DNA of 64,000 nt, from contig NZ_FZOD01000001.1 in assembly GCF_900188345.1 (NCBI RefSeq), positions 310,001 through 374,000 of the forward strand, written 5' to 3'. Source of the DNA: Streptosporangium subroseum. Lineage in GTDB: Bacteria; Actinomycetota; Actinomycetes; Streptosporangiales; Streptosporangiaceae. The notes under the pieces were generated by a model, which searched no databases, was not told where the DNA came from, and worked only from the letters and a program-made list of their open reading frames with translations. Below are positions 53,601 to 60,823 of the stretch, piece after piece. Made by a program: the position numbers and the translations under genes. Within the stretch, counting starts at the first letter, position 1. Each line of letters starts with the position of its first letter.

Positions 53601-54766
53601 CAGCGGTCGCCGAGTTCCGTGGGTTCGCCGCCACCGGTCTGCTGCGCGTCGCCATACCCTCGGTGGAGGTTCCCGATCCCGGCGCGGAATGGGCGGCGAC
53701 CCCCGCGGTCCTCCTCGCCCGAGCGGTCAACGCCGAACTCGACGGCGTCGACGACGGTGACGGCCCATGGGACAGGATCCAGAAGCGGGTCACCGAGGAG
53801 CATAAGCTACTCTCCGACGCCATGGCCAGGCATGGTCATTCGGTCGGGCTGACCCTGCGGGACGGGATCATGGTCGTCGATGTGCTGTTCCAAGGGCGCA
53901 CCAGGGACATTCCCGGCCTGGCGGAGGCTCTGTCGGAGGAGACCGCGAACCGGGCGCAGCTATTGTCGGCCAAGGAGCGCGAACTCCTGGAGAACCACCT
54001 TCTCAACGAGGTGGCCGGCACCCTCCATGAGCTGATCGGCGCGGCGGAGACCGAAGTGCGGGAGATGAACGCCGAGTTGGAGTCCCGTCCGACGTCCACC
54101 GGTATGCGGCTGCGCCTGATCTGGAAAACCGCCAGAAACGCCCCGGGCGGGCTGGACCGGATCCGAGAGAAGCTCCGCCAGACCGTGGACGCCTGGTCGG
54201 TCGAGGACCGCGCCACGGTGGGGGCCTTCCTGCAGGAGGAGATCGCCAGGGAGTATGCCGACAACCCGGCCGCAGGACGGACCGAGCAACTCACCAGGGC
54301 GCTGGACTACCGGACCTGGCACGAGTTCGCGATCCAGCGCCTGCAGGATGGCCAGTGGCGCACCGCCACTGGCCCGGCTTCGGGAGGCGAGCGAGTACTC
54401 GCCGCCTCCGTACCGCTGTTCGCCGCGGCGTCGGCCCACTACAAGTCGGCGGGCAACCCCCACGCGCCGCGGCTGGTGGCACTCGACGAGGCGTTCGCCG
54501 GTGTGGACGACGACTCGCGCGCCAAGTGCCTGGGGTTGCTGGCGACGTTCGACATGGACGTGGTGATGACCAGCGAACGGGAGTGGGGGTGTTACCCGCA
54601 GGTGCCGGGGCTGTCGATCTGCCAGCTGTCCAGGCGCGATGGCATCGATGCCGTCCTGGTCACCACGTGGCGATGGGACGGCCGCGAGCGCCGCAGGATG
54701 GAACGGCCTGATCTGCGACCTGCCGTGATCGTGCCCGAGCCGGAACACAACGGACTGTTCGCGTGA
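50687..54766 (+). CDS. jetC: Wadjet type III JetC SMC-like ATPase (TIGR02680)
   Basis: A 1359-residue SMC/MukB-like motor. Walker A GNNGTGKS at residues 40-47. Two long coiled-coil arms (about 290-480 and 720-1000, with repeated EARERLEE-type heptads) flank a hinge region near 560-720. The signature loop is ASGGERVLAAS (Ser1232), and Walker B is RLVALDEAFAGVDDDSR (Asp1267, Glu1268). GTG 50687 overlaps the jetB stop. JetC extrudes DNA loops and presents small circular DNA to JetD for cutting (known for Wadjet systems). Confidence 0.92.
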   Translation: MTHPIPTSERWKPLRAGLVDMFHYDVEEFRFHDGRLLLRGNNGTGKSKVLALTLPFLLDGELAPHRVEPDGDRQKRMEWNLLLGGKHPHPERLGYTWMEFGRRAADGTMEFRTIGCGLKAVKDRGIVRHWFFVTPQRVGAGLDLLSPAGVSLTREKLREAVDGHGVVYDRASDYRRAVDEALFGLGEHRYESLVNLLIQLRQPQLSKKPDERLLSRALTEALPPLSPSLINTVAEAFRGLDEERDALQALEEASGAAIDFLGCYSRYARIAAKRKAAVPRTAQSRYEQLGRDVNEAESRYTVAQGDLKTARESLTELAAARTRLEARKEALEKSPEMRDAKQLDLVCEEARRQAEHARDRERDRDGLAAETRRRQGRADIAGSKAAQTARELSTARDSAAWAARQALCEQAHLDVVARWEEDLAGARRAAENLSDRQSQAVAELDRLFEVVARAQARLGSARIEVDRLTHELQASAERILTAEQDTDGRASELIDAYIGYLAEVAELRIDDPDAVLATLESWTVSAEGPNPAASAVNDAARAAITELGREQAGLDAGLRLHRQTASDLAEEITRLEAGGHDAPPVPHTRMPGTRADRPGAPFWKAVDFVEAVPADHRAHLEAALEASGILDAWVTPSGTLVTEDDTVLLTGTAVAGLSCSAVLRPAVDRADPRAGALPDTAVHAVLAAIGLGPGAATWVAADGRWANGVLAGSWRKKDAEHIGEGAREAARRARLAQLRKELSEARERLEESQRALAALAVRQRALAEEHRALPSDARLREAHVKLASQHERQRELNDAHRTALDAMTARQTEVDAARAPAVEFAGDVGLPMEATELAAVKTGVADYRLALARLWPAAEATLDARERATAAAEDLSHTLERHREAVQQAAETRERAEAAAETYRALRETAEAGVKELYRRLDEVRQAMRERDVAEHATRQDERTALIEQSKAEEKRDNLRDEIEQAGSVRDAAVAEFRGFAATGLLRVAIPSVEVPDPGAEWAATPAVLLARAVNAELDGVDDGDGPWDRIQKRVTEEHKLLSDAMARHGHSVGLTLRDGIMVVDVLFQGRTRDIPGLAEALSEETANRAQLLSAKERELLENHLLNEVAGTLHELIGAAETEVREMNAELESRPTSTGMRLRLIWKTARNAPGGLDRIREKLRQTVDAWSVEDRATVGAFLQEEIAREYADNPAAGRTEQLTRALDYRTWHEFAIQRLQDGQWRTATGPASGGERVLAASVPLFAAASAHYKSAGNPHAPRLVALDEAFAGVDDDSRAKCLGLLATFDMDVVMTSEREWGCYPQVPGLSICQLSRRDGIDAVLVTTWRWDGRERRRMERPDLRPAVIVPEPEHNGLFA

Positions 54767-54923
54767 GTGACCGGCCGGAGCGGCTGCTCCCGGAACGCGA
54801 TGGACTACTCATATGAACGACCGGCTGAAGCGACCGCTCGGCTCCCGGAGATCGCATGGTTGATCGAATGAACGACCGGCTGAAGCGGCTGCTCGGCTCC
54901 CCGGAGACCGCATGGCTGGTCGA
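54763..54923 (+). repeat. three tandem copies of the jetD translation start
   Basis: Copy 1 starts at GTG 54763 (GTGA overlap with the jetC stop), copy 2 at ATG 54813, copy 3 at ATG 54868. Each begins with a variant of ATGAACGACCGGCTGAAGCG and continues through the same 50-56 bp. Copy 1 reads 17 codons to TGA 54814-54816, which overlaps the copy-2 ATG. Copy 2 reads 16 codons to TGA 54861-54863 because of a one-base deletion. Only copy 3 continues into jetD. Confidence 0.8.
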
Positions 54924-56097
54924 GCGGGCCCGCCGCCGCCTCGAACAGGGCAGGCCGCTGACCGGGACGGTCACCCTGGGCGCGGCCTCGCCCAACGAAC
55001 GCCGCGCGATCGAACGGCTTCTCGGTCGCCGCGCGGGTACCGGCACCTCGCTGTCGGTCTCCCTCGACGAGGTTGACCGCGTCCTGCGCTCCAGCGGTGC
55101 CTGCCACGACGGTCTGGCCGCCGCCGTCGTCGTGCTGCACGGCCCCGTCCGTGACCTCCCTCGTGAGAACGCCGAATGGGAGGCGGCCTGGCGTGACGCC
55201 TGCGCGAAACTCGACGCGGTCGTGGCAGCCCGCCCGGAGCTGCACGGCTGGCGCTCGTGGCTGGACTCGACCGGCCAGGTACGGCGGAGCGCCCCCGGCC
55301 CCGGCGAGGCCCGCGTCCTTCTGGACCAGCTCGCCGAGGTGCTGCGCCGCCTGCCGTCCCCGGGTATTCCGATCGGCCGCCTGGCGGCCGAGAGCTGTGG
55401 TGACGCGCACGCCCTCGATGAGGGTCGACCGCTGGCCACGCAGGCGATGTCGGCTGCCCGTGCCCTGGGCGGCCTGCCCTACGCCGGCGAGGGCACGGCC
55501 GACGCTCGCAGGAAGGCGTGGGCCGCCGTCGGGGTCCACCTCGACGATCTCTCGTCGACCGTCGTCTGCCTGGGACTGCCTGGAGACGACCGCACTCCCA
55601 CCGGACGCATGCTCGCGGCCGCCCGTGAGGCGGGCGAGCCGTGCGTGCTCACCCTGCGTCAGCTGTGCCGCCACGAGACACCCATCGCCGCGGGCCTGGT
55701 ACGGATCTGCGAGAACCCCGTCGTGGTCGCCGCCGCCGCGGACGCGCTCGGACCGCTCTGCCCGGGGCTGGTATGCGTCAGCGGCAGACCTTCCGCGGCC
55801 GTCTGGCGGCTCCTCGACCTGCTCGCCGCCGGAGGAACCGGCTTCGTCTACCACGGCGACTTCGACTGGGGCGGCATCGGTATCGCCGCAGCCGTTCACG
55901 AGCGAGTCGGGTGGCGGCCGTGGCGCTATGACGCCGCCTCCTACGAGGTGACGCCCTCGCGGGCCCCCCTCACTGGCCGCCCGCGCCCGACGCCCTGGGA
56001 TCCGGCGCTCTCGGCCGCGATGCTGCGCCGGGCCGTACGTATTGAGGAGGAACTGGTGCTGGGAGACCTGCTCGCCGATCTGGCCGCGGACCTCTGA
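54856..56097 (+). CDS. jetD: Wadjet type III JetD Toprim-type nuclease (DUF2399, TIGR02679)
   Basis: A 413-residue protein. The N-terminal part (MNDRLKRLLGSPETAWLVER and onward) and middle are helical. The Toprim domain has its Glu in RICENPVVVAAAADAL (Glu286) and the D-x-D in YHGDFDWGGIGIA (Asp335/Asp337), as in topoisomerase VI-like nucleases. ATG 54856 has GGAG 5 nt before it; ATG 54868 matches the duplicated native start. It is the DNA-cleaving subunit of the anti-plasmid system. It is separated from jetC by 90 bp containing decayed duplicates of its own start. Confidence 0.9.
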   Translation: MVDRMNDRLKRLLGSPETAWLVERARRRLEQGRPLTGTVTLGAASPNERRAIERLLGRRAGTGTSLSVSLDEVDRVLRSSGACHDGLAAAVVVLHGPVRDLPRENAEWEAAWRDACAKLDAVVAARPELHGWRSWLDSTGQVRRSAPGPGEARVLLDQLAEVLRRLPSPGIPIGRLAAESCGDAHALDEGRPLATQAMSAARALGGLPYAGEGTADARRKAWAAVGVHLDDLSSTVVCLGLPGDDRTPTGRMLAAAREAGEPCVLTLRQLCRHETPIAAGLVRICENPVVVAAAADALGPLCPGLVCVSGRPSAAVWRLLDLLAAGGTGFVYHGDFDWGGIGIAAAVHERVGWRPWRYDAASYEVTPSRAPLTGRPRPTPWDPALSAAMLRRAVRIEEELVLGDLLADLAADL

Positions 56098-56139
56098 CTA
56101 CTGGCAGGCGTCCAGGGGACGGTCCACCGCCAGGAACTC
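56087..56139 (-). pseudogene. N-terminal scrap of a paralogue of the 44228-45406 gene
   Basis: The minus strand reads EFLAVDRPLDACQ before TAG. The intact gene has EFLAVDRPLDARQQSEV at 45336-45388, and about 35 of 39 bases agree over the core. The scrap overlaps the jetD stop (GACCTCTGACTACTG resembles GACCTCCGACTGCTG), which marks the recombination point. Confidence 0.65.
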
Positions 56140-56182
56140 AAGGGCGCCTGCGGTGTGGCGTCCGCTGATCATGATGGCGCCC
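56136..56182. repeat. interspersed repeat E, copy 1
   Basis: CAAGGGCGCCTGCGGTGTGG and TCCGCTGATCATGATG recur at 58530-58576 and, in part, at 45789-45830. This is the 3' flank of the DUF2786 gene or its remnants. Confidence 0.5.
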
Positions 56183-56189
56183 AAGAGGG

Positions 56190-56957
56190 TCAGGAGCTTC
56201 CCTCGGGGATCTTTGGACGGGTGTCCAGCACGGCCTGGTCGGCCGCGACCAGGCCGGCGATCCAGCCCTCGCGGTTGTTGATCGCGCTCGGGCCGAACGT
56301 GCCCAGTTTGGGGAAGAGCTGCTCGACCTTGTCGTCGACCGCCTGGTTCCTCGCCGCCAGCACCGGCAGCAGGTCCCTGCCCGTCTCGGCGGACGCCTGC
56401 TGGACTGCCTCACCGGTGACGTCGAGCAGTCGCTCCCCGATCCGCTGGGCGTAGGCGGCCAGGAACGACTGCCTGAACGAACGGGTACGCGAGCGGCCCG
56501 AGTGGTCCCGACGGGAACCGGCACGGGTCATCGCGGTGACCGCCTGCACCAGCAGGGAGGTGAACAGCACCTCCACCGCGTGCAGGTCGGGCCGGAAGCC
56601 CAGCACCGTGGCGAACCCCAGCTCCCTGTGCCAGATCGAACGGCAACGGTTGGCCGAGGCCACCGCGTTCAGCAGCATCAGCTTGGGTACTTCGTACGGC
56701 GCGTCGATGCTCAACCGGCGCTCCTGCGGCTCCTCGGCGCCGGACCGGCCGCCCGATTCCGCCGCCAGCATCGCGGCGTCGATGCTGTGCCGGGCCATCA
56801 GCGACTGGGCCGCGGCCGTGAACGTCTCGGCCTCGGCCTCGAACTCCGTCGACTCGGCCTTGGCCAGCAGCGCCCGCACCCGGGTCAGCATCCGCTCATC
56901 GACCGCCCGGCCCGGGGCACCGTTCGTACCCGGGCCGGGGCTCCGCCTCGCACTCAA
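56190..56957 (-). CDS. DUF2786 domain protein
   Basis: A 255-residue protein. The DUF2786 helical motif is MLTRVRALLAKAESTEFEAE, then AETFTAAAQSLMARHSIDAA. A longer helical part follows (CRSIWHRELGFATVLGFRPD) with RSFLAAYAQRIGERL-like repeats, ending DTRPKIPEGSS. It starts with TTG 56957, 4 nt after the stop of the GrpE-like gene, so they are one operon. ATG 56891 inside is an alternative. An internally deleted copy lies at 45785-45957. Function unknown; linked here to Wadjet genes. Confidence 0.8.
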   Translation of the reverse strand: MSARRSPGPGTNGAPGRAVDERMLTRVRALLAKAESTEFEAEAETFTAAAQSLMARHSIDAAMLAAESGGRSGAEEPQERRLSIDAPYEVPKLMLLNAVASANRCRSIWHRELGFATVLGFRPDLHAVEVLFTSLLVQAVTAMTRAGSRRDHSGRSRTRSFRQSFLAAYAQRIGERLLDVTGEAVQQASAETGRDLLPVLAARNQAVDDKVEQLFPKLGTFGPSAINNREGWIAGLVAADQAVLDTRPKIPEGSS

Positions 56958-56961
56958 CCGA

Positions 56962-58209
56962 CTACGCTCGCACCTGCTCGACCAGCGCCCTGTGGAGGAG
57001 GATCTCTTCGGGAGTGGTCCAGAGATATCCGGGACGGATGACGCTCACCGGCGTTCCGGGCTCCAGCTCGCCGGCCAGGGGTTCGTGCAGCGCGGGGTCG
57101 AAGCCGGACTCCTCGCCCACCGTGCCGATGGGGTGCAGCGCCTGCCCCGCGACGAGGCTCCGTACCCGCTCAACGATGATCTCCGGGGTGGCCCTGCCGG
57201 TCACCATCTCCTCGATCTCGGCGGCGAGACCGGCGAGCGCGCGGACGACATCGATCTGGAGCCGGCGCTCCTGGGTGGTACGGAGCTTGATCGCCCTGTC
57301 GTTCGCGCTCTGCAGGTCCCGTTCGAGGCGTTCGCAACGCTCGGCGAGCACCCGTGCCCGCTCTTCCGCCGCCTCTGCCGTCCGCGAGGAGGACTTCCGG
57401 TCTTCTGCCGCCGCGGCCACGTCGGCCGACCGCGAGGAGGATTTCCGGATCGGCGCGGATGTCTCCGGCCCGGTCGCCTTCGCGCCGGCATCTGCCGGAG
57501 GAGCCGCAGGAATCTCCGGGACCGCGTCGGGAACCGCGGAGAAAACCGTGGGAGCCACCGGGGAAATCTCAGTAACCGGAGGAGCCGTCGCTTCGGCTTC
57601 GGCCTGAGAAGCCTCGGGAACCGGGATATCCATCGCTTCGACGTCGACCGGAGAAGCCGTCGTTTCAACGTCGGCCTTGGGAACCGGAGAAGCCGTCGTT
57701 TCGGCTTCAACCGGAGGAACCGTCATTTCGACTTCGGCGGAAGGATCTGGAGAATCGATCACGTCCTCGGCCGGACGCGGCCACACCCATCTGTATGTGT
57801 TCGCCCTGAAGCGCACGTCGTCACGCTTGGCCAGTTTCGCCTGCACGCCCCTCCACGCCCGGTCCACCGCCGCCGGCTCTAGGCCGAGCTCGACGAGGAG
57901 CTCCTTGATGGCCTGGGCCTTGAGCCCTTTCGAGCTCTCACGAAGGAGCTCCACAACCACGGCGACGGGATCGGAGGTGAACCGCTCGATGAGGGCGGGC
58001 AGGTCCATCAGGAACTGATGCCGCCGGGTGCCTGCGATGGCCAGCAGATTCTCACCGCCGAGCCGTACGTTCTCCTCTACTGCTCCATTGTCGTTCCACT
58101 GAACTCTGGCGAGGGTCCCGGTGCGTGAAAGCACCGTCCCCACGCGGAGTCGCTCATCCGGACCCTGCGGCCTGCGCACCGCGACTTCTACTCGATCCAC
58201 GACACTCAC
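56962..58209 (-). CDS. GrpE-like protein with winged N-terminal region
   Basis: A 415-residue protein. The N-terminal beta region (VGTVLSRTGTLARVQWNDNG) is followed by a winged-helix-like domain (VAVVVELLRESSKGLKAQAI). A Pro/Glu/Ala-rich repeat linker covers about residues 150-290 (ETTASPVPKADVETTASPV). A coiled coil comes next (ERARVLAERCERLERDLQ), then a C-terminal beta-wing: ESGFDPALHEPLAG and PVSVIRPGYLWTTPEEIL, resembling the GrpE C-terminal domain. No DnaK/Hsp70 gene is present. It may be a nucleotide-exchange factor for a distant Hsp70, or have a different use. Confidence 0.55.
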   Translation of the reverse strand: MSVVDRVEVAVRRPQGPDERLRVGTVLSRTGTLARVQWNDNGAVEENVRLGGENLLAIAGTRRHQFLMDLPALIERFTSDPVAVVVELLRESSKGLKAQAIKELLVELGLEPAAVDRAWRGVQAKLAKRDDVRFRANTYRWVWPRPAEDVIDSPDPSAEVEMTVPPVEAETTASPVPKADVETTASPVDVEAMDIPVPEASQAEAEATAPPVTEISPVAPTVFSAVPDAVPEIPAAPPADAGAKATGPETSAPIRKSSSRSADVAAAAEDRKSSSRTAEAAEERARVLAERCERLERDLQSANDRAIKLRTTQERRLQIDVVRALAGLAAEIEEMVTGRATPEIIVERVRSLVAGQALHPIGTVGEESGFDPALHEPLAGELEPGTPVSVIRPGYLWTTPEEILLHRALVEQVRA

Positions 58210-58387
58210 TGTATGGGCATCGACTCGGCCCGGAGCCCCCAGGTCTCCGGGCGTGGCGCCCTTGGTCGGGTCGTTGCGACGCTGCCGTCAGCCGGCGCCG
58301 GTCGCAGAAGCTTGGCGAGGCGCCCGGCGGGAATGCCCCGGCCGAGTGTTCCGCGTTCGACCAGCTGATCGACGCCCGGCCACCCGG

Positions 58388-58492
58388 GCGATGATCCGGC
58401 ACGGTTGTTTCGCTCTGCCGGCACCACGGCCCCACCCCTGCGATGATCCAGCACGGTCGTTTCGCCTCCGCCGGCACCACGCGGCCTCACCT
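58388..58492. repeat. two tandem copies of a 52/53-bp repeat
   Basis: Units start at 58388 and 58440, each beginning GCGATGATCC and containing GCACGGT, GTTTCGC and GCCGGCACCACG. They differ at only a few positions. Confidence 0.65.
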
Positions 58493-58529
58493 CGCTTCAC
58501 ACCGTACGAGGTGATTGTTCCTTCAGGAC

Positions 58530-58576
58530 GGCAAGGGCACCTGCGGCGTAGTATCCGCTGATCATGATGCCGCCCG
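58530..58576. repeat. interspersed repeat E, copy 2
   Basis: CAAGGGCACCTGCGGCGTAG and TCCGCTGATCATGATG match 56136-56182 over about 47 bp, same orientation. A related piece lies at 45789-45830. Confidence 0.5.
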
Positions 58577-58665
58577 AGATGACCGTGCCGGACGTCGATC
58601 GCTCACCGGCGAGCCCGTCAGCACGGTCGACGTCGGCGACGATCAGTCCTCAGAAGGAGTTCACG

Positions 58666-59388
58666 ATGAACGCGATCACCGTCATGACCGGCGCGGGAAT
58701 CTCCACCGAGTCCGGCATCCCCGACTATCGCGGACCGAGCGGGCTGTGGCGCGCCGATCCGGACTACCAGAAGCTCGTCAGCATCGACTACTACCTGGAC
58801 GACCCGGACATCCGCCGCCGCTCCTGGCTGTTCCGCCGCGACAGCCCCGCCTGGAGCGCCGAGCCCAACCCCGCCCACCTGGCGCTCGTGGAGCTGGAGA
58901 AGGCAGGGAAGCTCGACCGGCTCATCACGCAGAACGTCGACGGCCTCCACCAGAAGGCCGGATCCGATCCCGGGCGGGTGCTGGAGCTGCACGGCAACAT
59001 GTTCGGCGTCGTCTGCACCGGCTGCGCCGCCCGTTCGACCCTGCAAGAGGCCGTGGACCGGATCGACGCGGGCGACCCCGACCCCGCCTGCCTGGACTGT
59101 GGCGCGATCCTCAAGACCACCACCGTCATGTTCGGCGAAGCGCTCTCCGCCGAGACCACGACCCGGGCGATCCAGGCGGCCGAACAGTGTGAGGTGTTCG
59201 TCGTGATCGGCACGTCGCTGCAGGTGCAGCCGGCGGCCTCGCTGGCCCGGATCGCGGTGGAGTCAGGCGCTCGCCTGGTCATCGTCAACGCCGATCCCAC
59301 TCCCTACGACGAGCTGGCCACCGAGGTGATCCGCGACCCCATCGGCGTCGCCGTCCCCCGCCTCCTCGCCCGCCTCTCCCAGGAGTAA
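58666..59388 (+). CDS. Sir2-family NAD-dependent deacylase
   Basis: A 240-residue sirtuin. NAD loop MTGAGISTESGIPDYRGPSG, TQNVDGLHQKAG, catalytic His in ELHGN, zinc ribbon CTGC and CLDCG, then GTSLQVQPAA. ATG 58666 follows AGAAGGAG. It removes acyl groups from protein lysines, consuming NAD. Sir2 domains also occur in defence proteins, but this is the stand-alone type with no partner gene, so a housekeeping role is more likely. Confidence 0.92.
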   Translation: MNAITVMTGAGISTESGIPDYRGPSGLWRADPDYQKLVSIDYYLDDPDIRRRSWLFRRDSPAWSAEPNPAHLALVELEKAGKLDRLITQNVDGLHQKAGSDPGRVLELHGNMFGVVCTGCAARSTLQEAVDRIDAGDPDPACLDCGAILKTTTVMFGEALSAETTTRAIQAAEQCEVFVVIGTSLQVQPAASLARIAVESGARLVIVNADPTPYDELATEVIRDPIGVAVPRLLARLSQE

Positions 59389-59410
59389 CCCAGTCTCAGC
59401 TCCGTTCCCC

Positions 59411-59446
59411 CCGGCACCTGGGCCATCGCGACGGCCCAGGTGCCGG
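59411..59446. terminator. bidirectional terminator between sirtuin and HupE-like genes
   Basis: CCGGCACCTGGGCC (59411-59424) and GGCCCAGGTGCCGG (59433-59446) form a perfect 14-bp stem with an 8-nt loop, in the gap between two convergent genes. Confidence 0.7.
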
Positions 59447-59529
59447 ATCCCCTGACTTTCCCTACCGGGGTCGCGATCGCGACGCCTTCTGGCCCTGACC
59501 GACTTCCACGGCGCCCGCGCCCAGGGAAG

Positions 59530-59586
59530 CGGTTCGAGAAATTCCAGGCGGTTGCCGTGAGGATCTTCACCGTGGAAGCGGCGCAT
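59530..59586 (-). pseudogene. C-terminal scrap of a VOC/glyoxalase-family gene
   Basis: The minus strand reads MRRFHGEDPHGNRLEFLEP. The DPxGNRLEFLE string is the typical metal-binding end of glyoxalase/VOC proteins. Nothing upstream of it is left except the end of the HupE-like gene. A relic. Confidence 0.45.
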
Positions 59587-59611
59587 GCGACCCGGGTCTG
59601 GCCGGCTCCCG

Positions 59612-60745
59612 TCAGAGCGGCAGCGGGATGCGGTCGAAGAACCAGTACAGGCTGACCGCCACGATGGGGACCGACAGCGCGGCCACCGCCCAGCGGGACG
59701 CGGAGGTCCGGCGCAACAGCACCAGTAGCGGGAAGAGCACCGCGATGATCGCGAGCTGCGTCAGCTCGATGCCGACGTTGAAGCTCAGGAGCGACAGGAG
59801 CAGCTCCCATGACCCGCTCTCGTTGATGTCCAGCGCGCCCGCGAAGCCCAGCCCGTGCACCAGGCCGAAGGCGAAGACGATCGGCAGCCGCCATTTGCCC
59901 AGTTTGTCATCCTCGTGGCCCAGGAGGTTGGCGAGCGCCACAACAATGATCGACGCCGCGATGATCGGCTCGACGATCTCTCCCGGGACGTCCACGACTC
60001 CCATCGCCGCCAGGAGGAACGTGATGCTGTGGGCGACCGTGAAGGCGGAGGCCGTGACGACGACGTCGCGGAGGCGGCGGGCGCCGATGAGCAGGGCGAT
60101 CAGGAAGAAGATGTGGTCGAGGCCGAGCACCAGATGCTCGGCGCCGAGCAGGAAGAACTCCCCGATCTGATCCGAGGCCCGGCGCTCGCCGATCCGCAGC
60201 GTCGGGTCCTTGGCGACCAGGACCGCGGAGCCCTTCGTACCGTCGAGCTCGTACCGGACGAGCGTCTCCGTGTTGTGGACGAAGCTCTCGGCGTCGGGGA
60301 ACAGCGCGCTTGAGATCGCGTGGGCTCCCCCGGCCTCGCCCTCGCAGGCGTAGGCGTAGGTCAGCACCGCGAAGGCCGCCTTGTCGCGGACGTGTACGTC
60401 CGCGTCGCCCACCATCGTGGGCGCGCACGGCCTGTCGTCGTACGCCACGGCGAAGCGGCCCGTGACGTAGTCGGTCACGGCGTCGCGGTTGATCGTGAGC
60501 TGGCGGAGCTGCTCGGTCCGCGCCTTCGCCTCGTAGGCCTCCGCGTAGAGCCAGGCCGACTTCATGAGGAGGTCGTACTCGAGGTCGAGCACGACCCTGA
60601 CGTCCGCGCCCGTGCCGGTCACCTCGGCGTGGGCGCTCGTGGTCGCTTCGTGCGCCGCCGCAGGAGCGGGGTGCACCAGGTCGGCCAGCACGCCGCCGAG
60701 AATGACGGCGAGGATGACGGCGGACAGCCAGCGCCTGCGGGGCAT
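59612..60745 (-). CDS. HupE/UreJ-family membrane protein
   Basis: A 377-residue protein. Signal MPRRRWLSAVILAVILGGVL to AAAHE, an exported N-terminal domain (VVLDLEYDLLMKSAWLYAEA and onward), then a six- to seven-helix membrane part with the family motifs EHLVLGLDHIFFLIALL and FAFGLVHGLGFAGALDI. HupE/UreJ proteins are metal permeases or accessory proteins for nickel or cobalt, and the long extracellular domain is of the HupE_2 type. No hydrogenase or urease gene is adjacent. Confidence 0.78.
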   Translation of the reverse strand: MPRRRWLSAVILAVILGGVLADLVHPAPAAAHEATTSAHAEVTGTGADVRVVLDLEYDLLMKSAWLYAEAYEAKARTEQLRQLTINRDAVTDYVTGRFAVAYDDRPCAPTMVGDADVHVRDKAAFAVLTYAYACEGEAGGAHAISSALFPDAESFVHNTETLVRYELDGTKGSAVLVAKDPTLRIGERRASDQIGEFFLLGAEHLVLGLDHIFFLIALLIGARRLRDVVVTASAFTVAHSITFLLAAMGVVDVPGEIVEPIIAASIIVVALANLLGHEDDKLGKWRLPIVFAFGLVHGLGFAGALDINESGSWELLLSLLSFNVGIELTQLAIIAVLFPLLVLLRRTSASRWAVAALSVPIVAVSLYWFFDRIPLPL

Positions 60746-60773
60746 GTCTCGTTTCTCCAGTTCGGGGGTGAAT

Positions 60774-60800
60774 GCCGCCCCGGACTCGGTCCGGGGCGGC
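60774..60800. terminator. terminator between metallophosphoesterase and HupE-like genes
   Basis: GCCGCCCCGGAC (60774-60785) and GTCCGGGGCGGC (60789-60800) form a perfect 12-bp stem with a TCG loop, just after the phosphoesterase stop (both genes on the minus strand). Confidence 0.8.
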
Positions 60801-60823
60801 GGCGATTGGTCAGCGGTTGGCGG

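Larger units (their letters stand above)
58210..58665. other. intergenic stretch with tandem and interspersed repeats
   Basis: About 455 bp before the sirtuin gene. It contains a two-copy tandem repeat (58388-58492) and repeat E copy 2 (58530-58576). No gene is recognised. Confidence 0.5.

Noticed and set aside
58666-59388. Sir2 gene considered as part of a known defence system (e.g. Thoeris/DSR-like)
   Set aside because: Stand-alone deacylase with intact zinc ribbon and no TIR, SIR2-STAND or partner gene; ordinary sirtuin is more likely.
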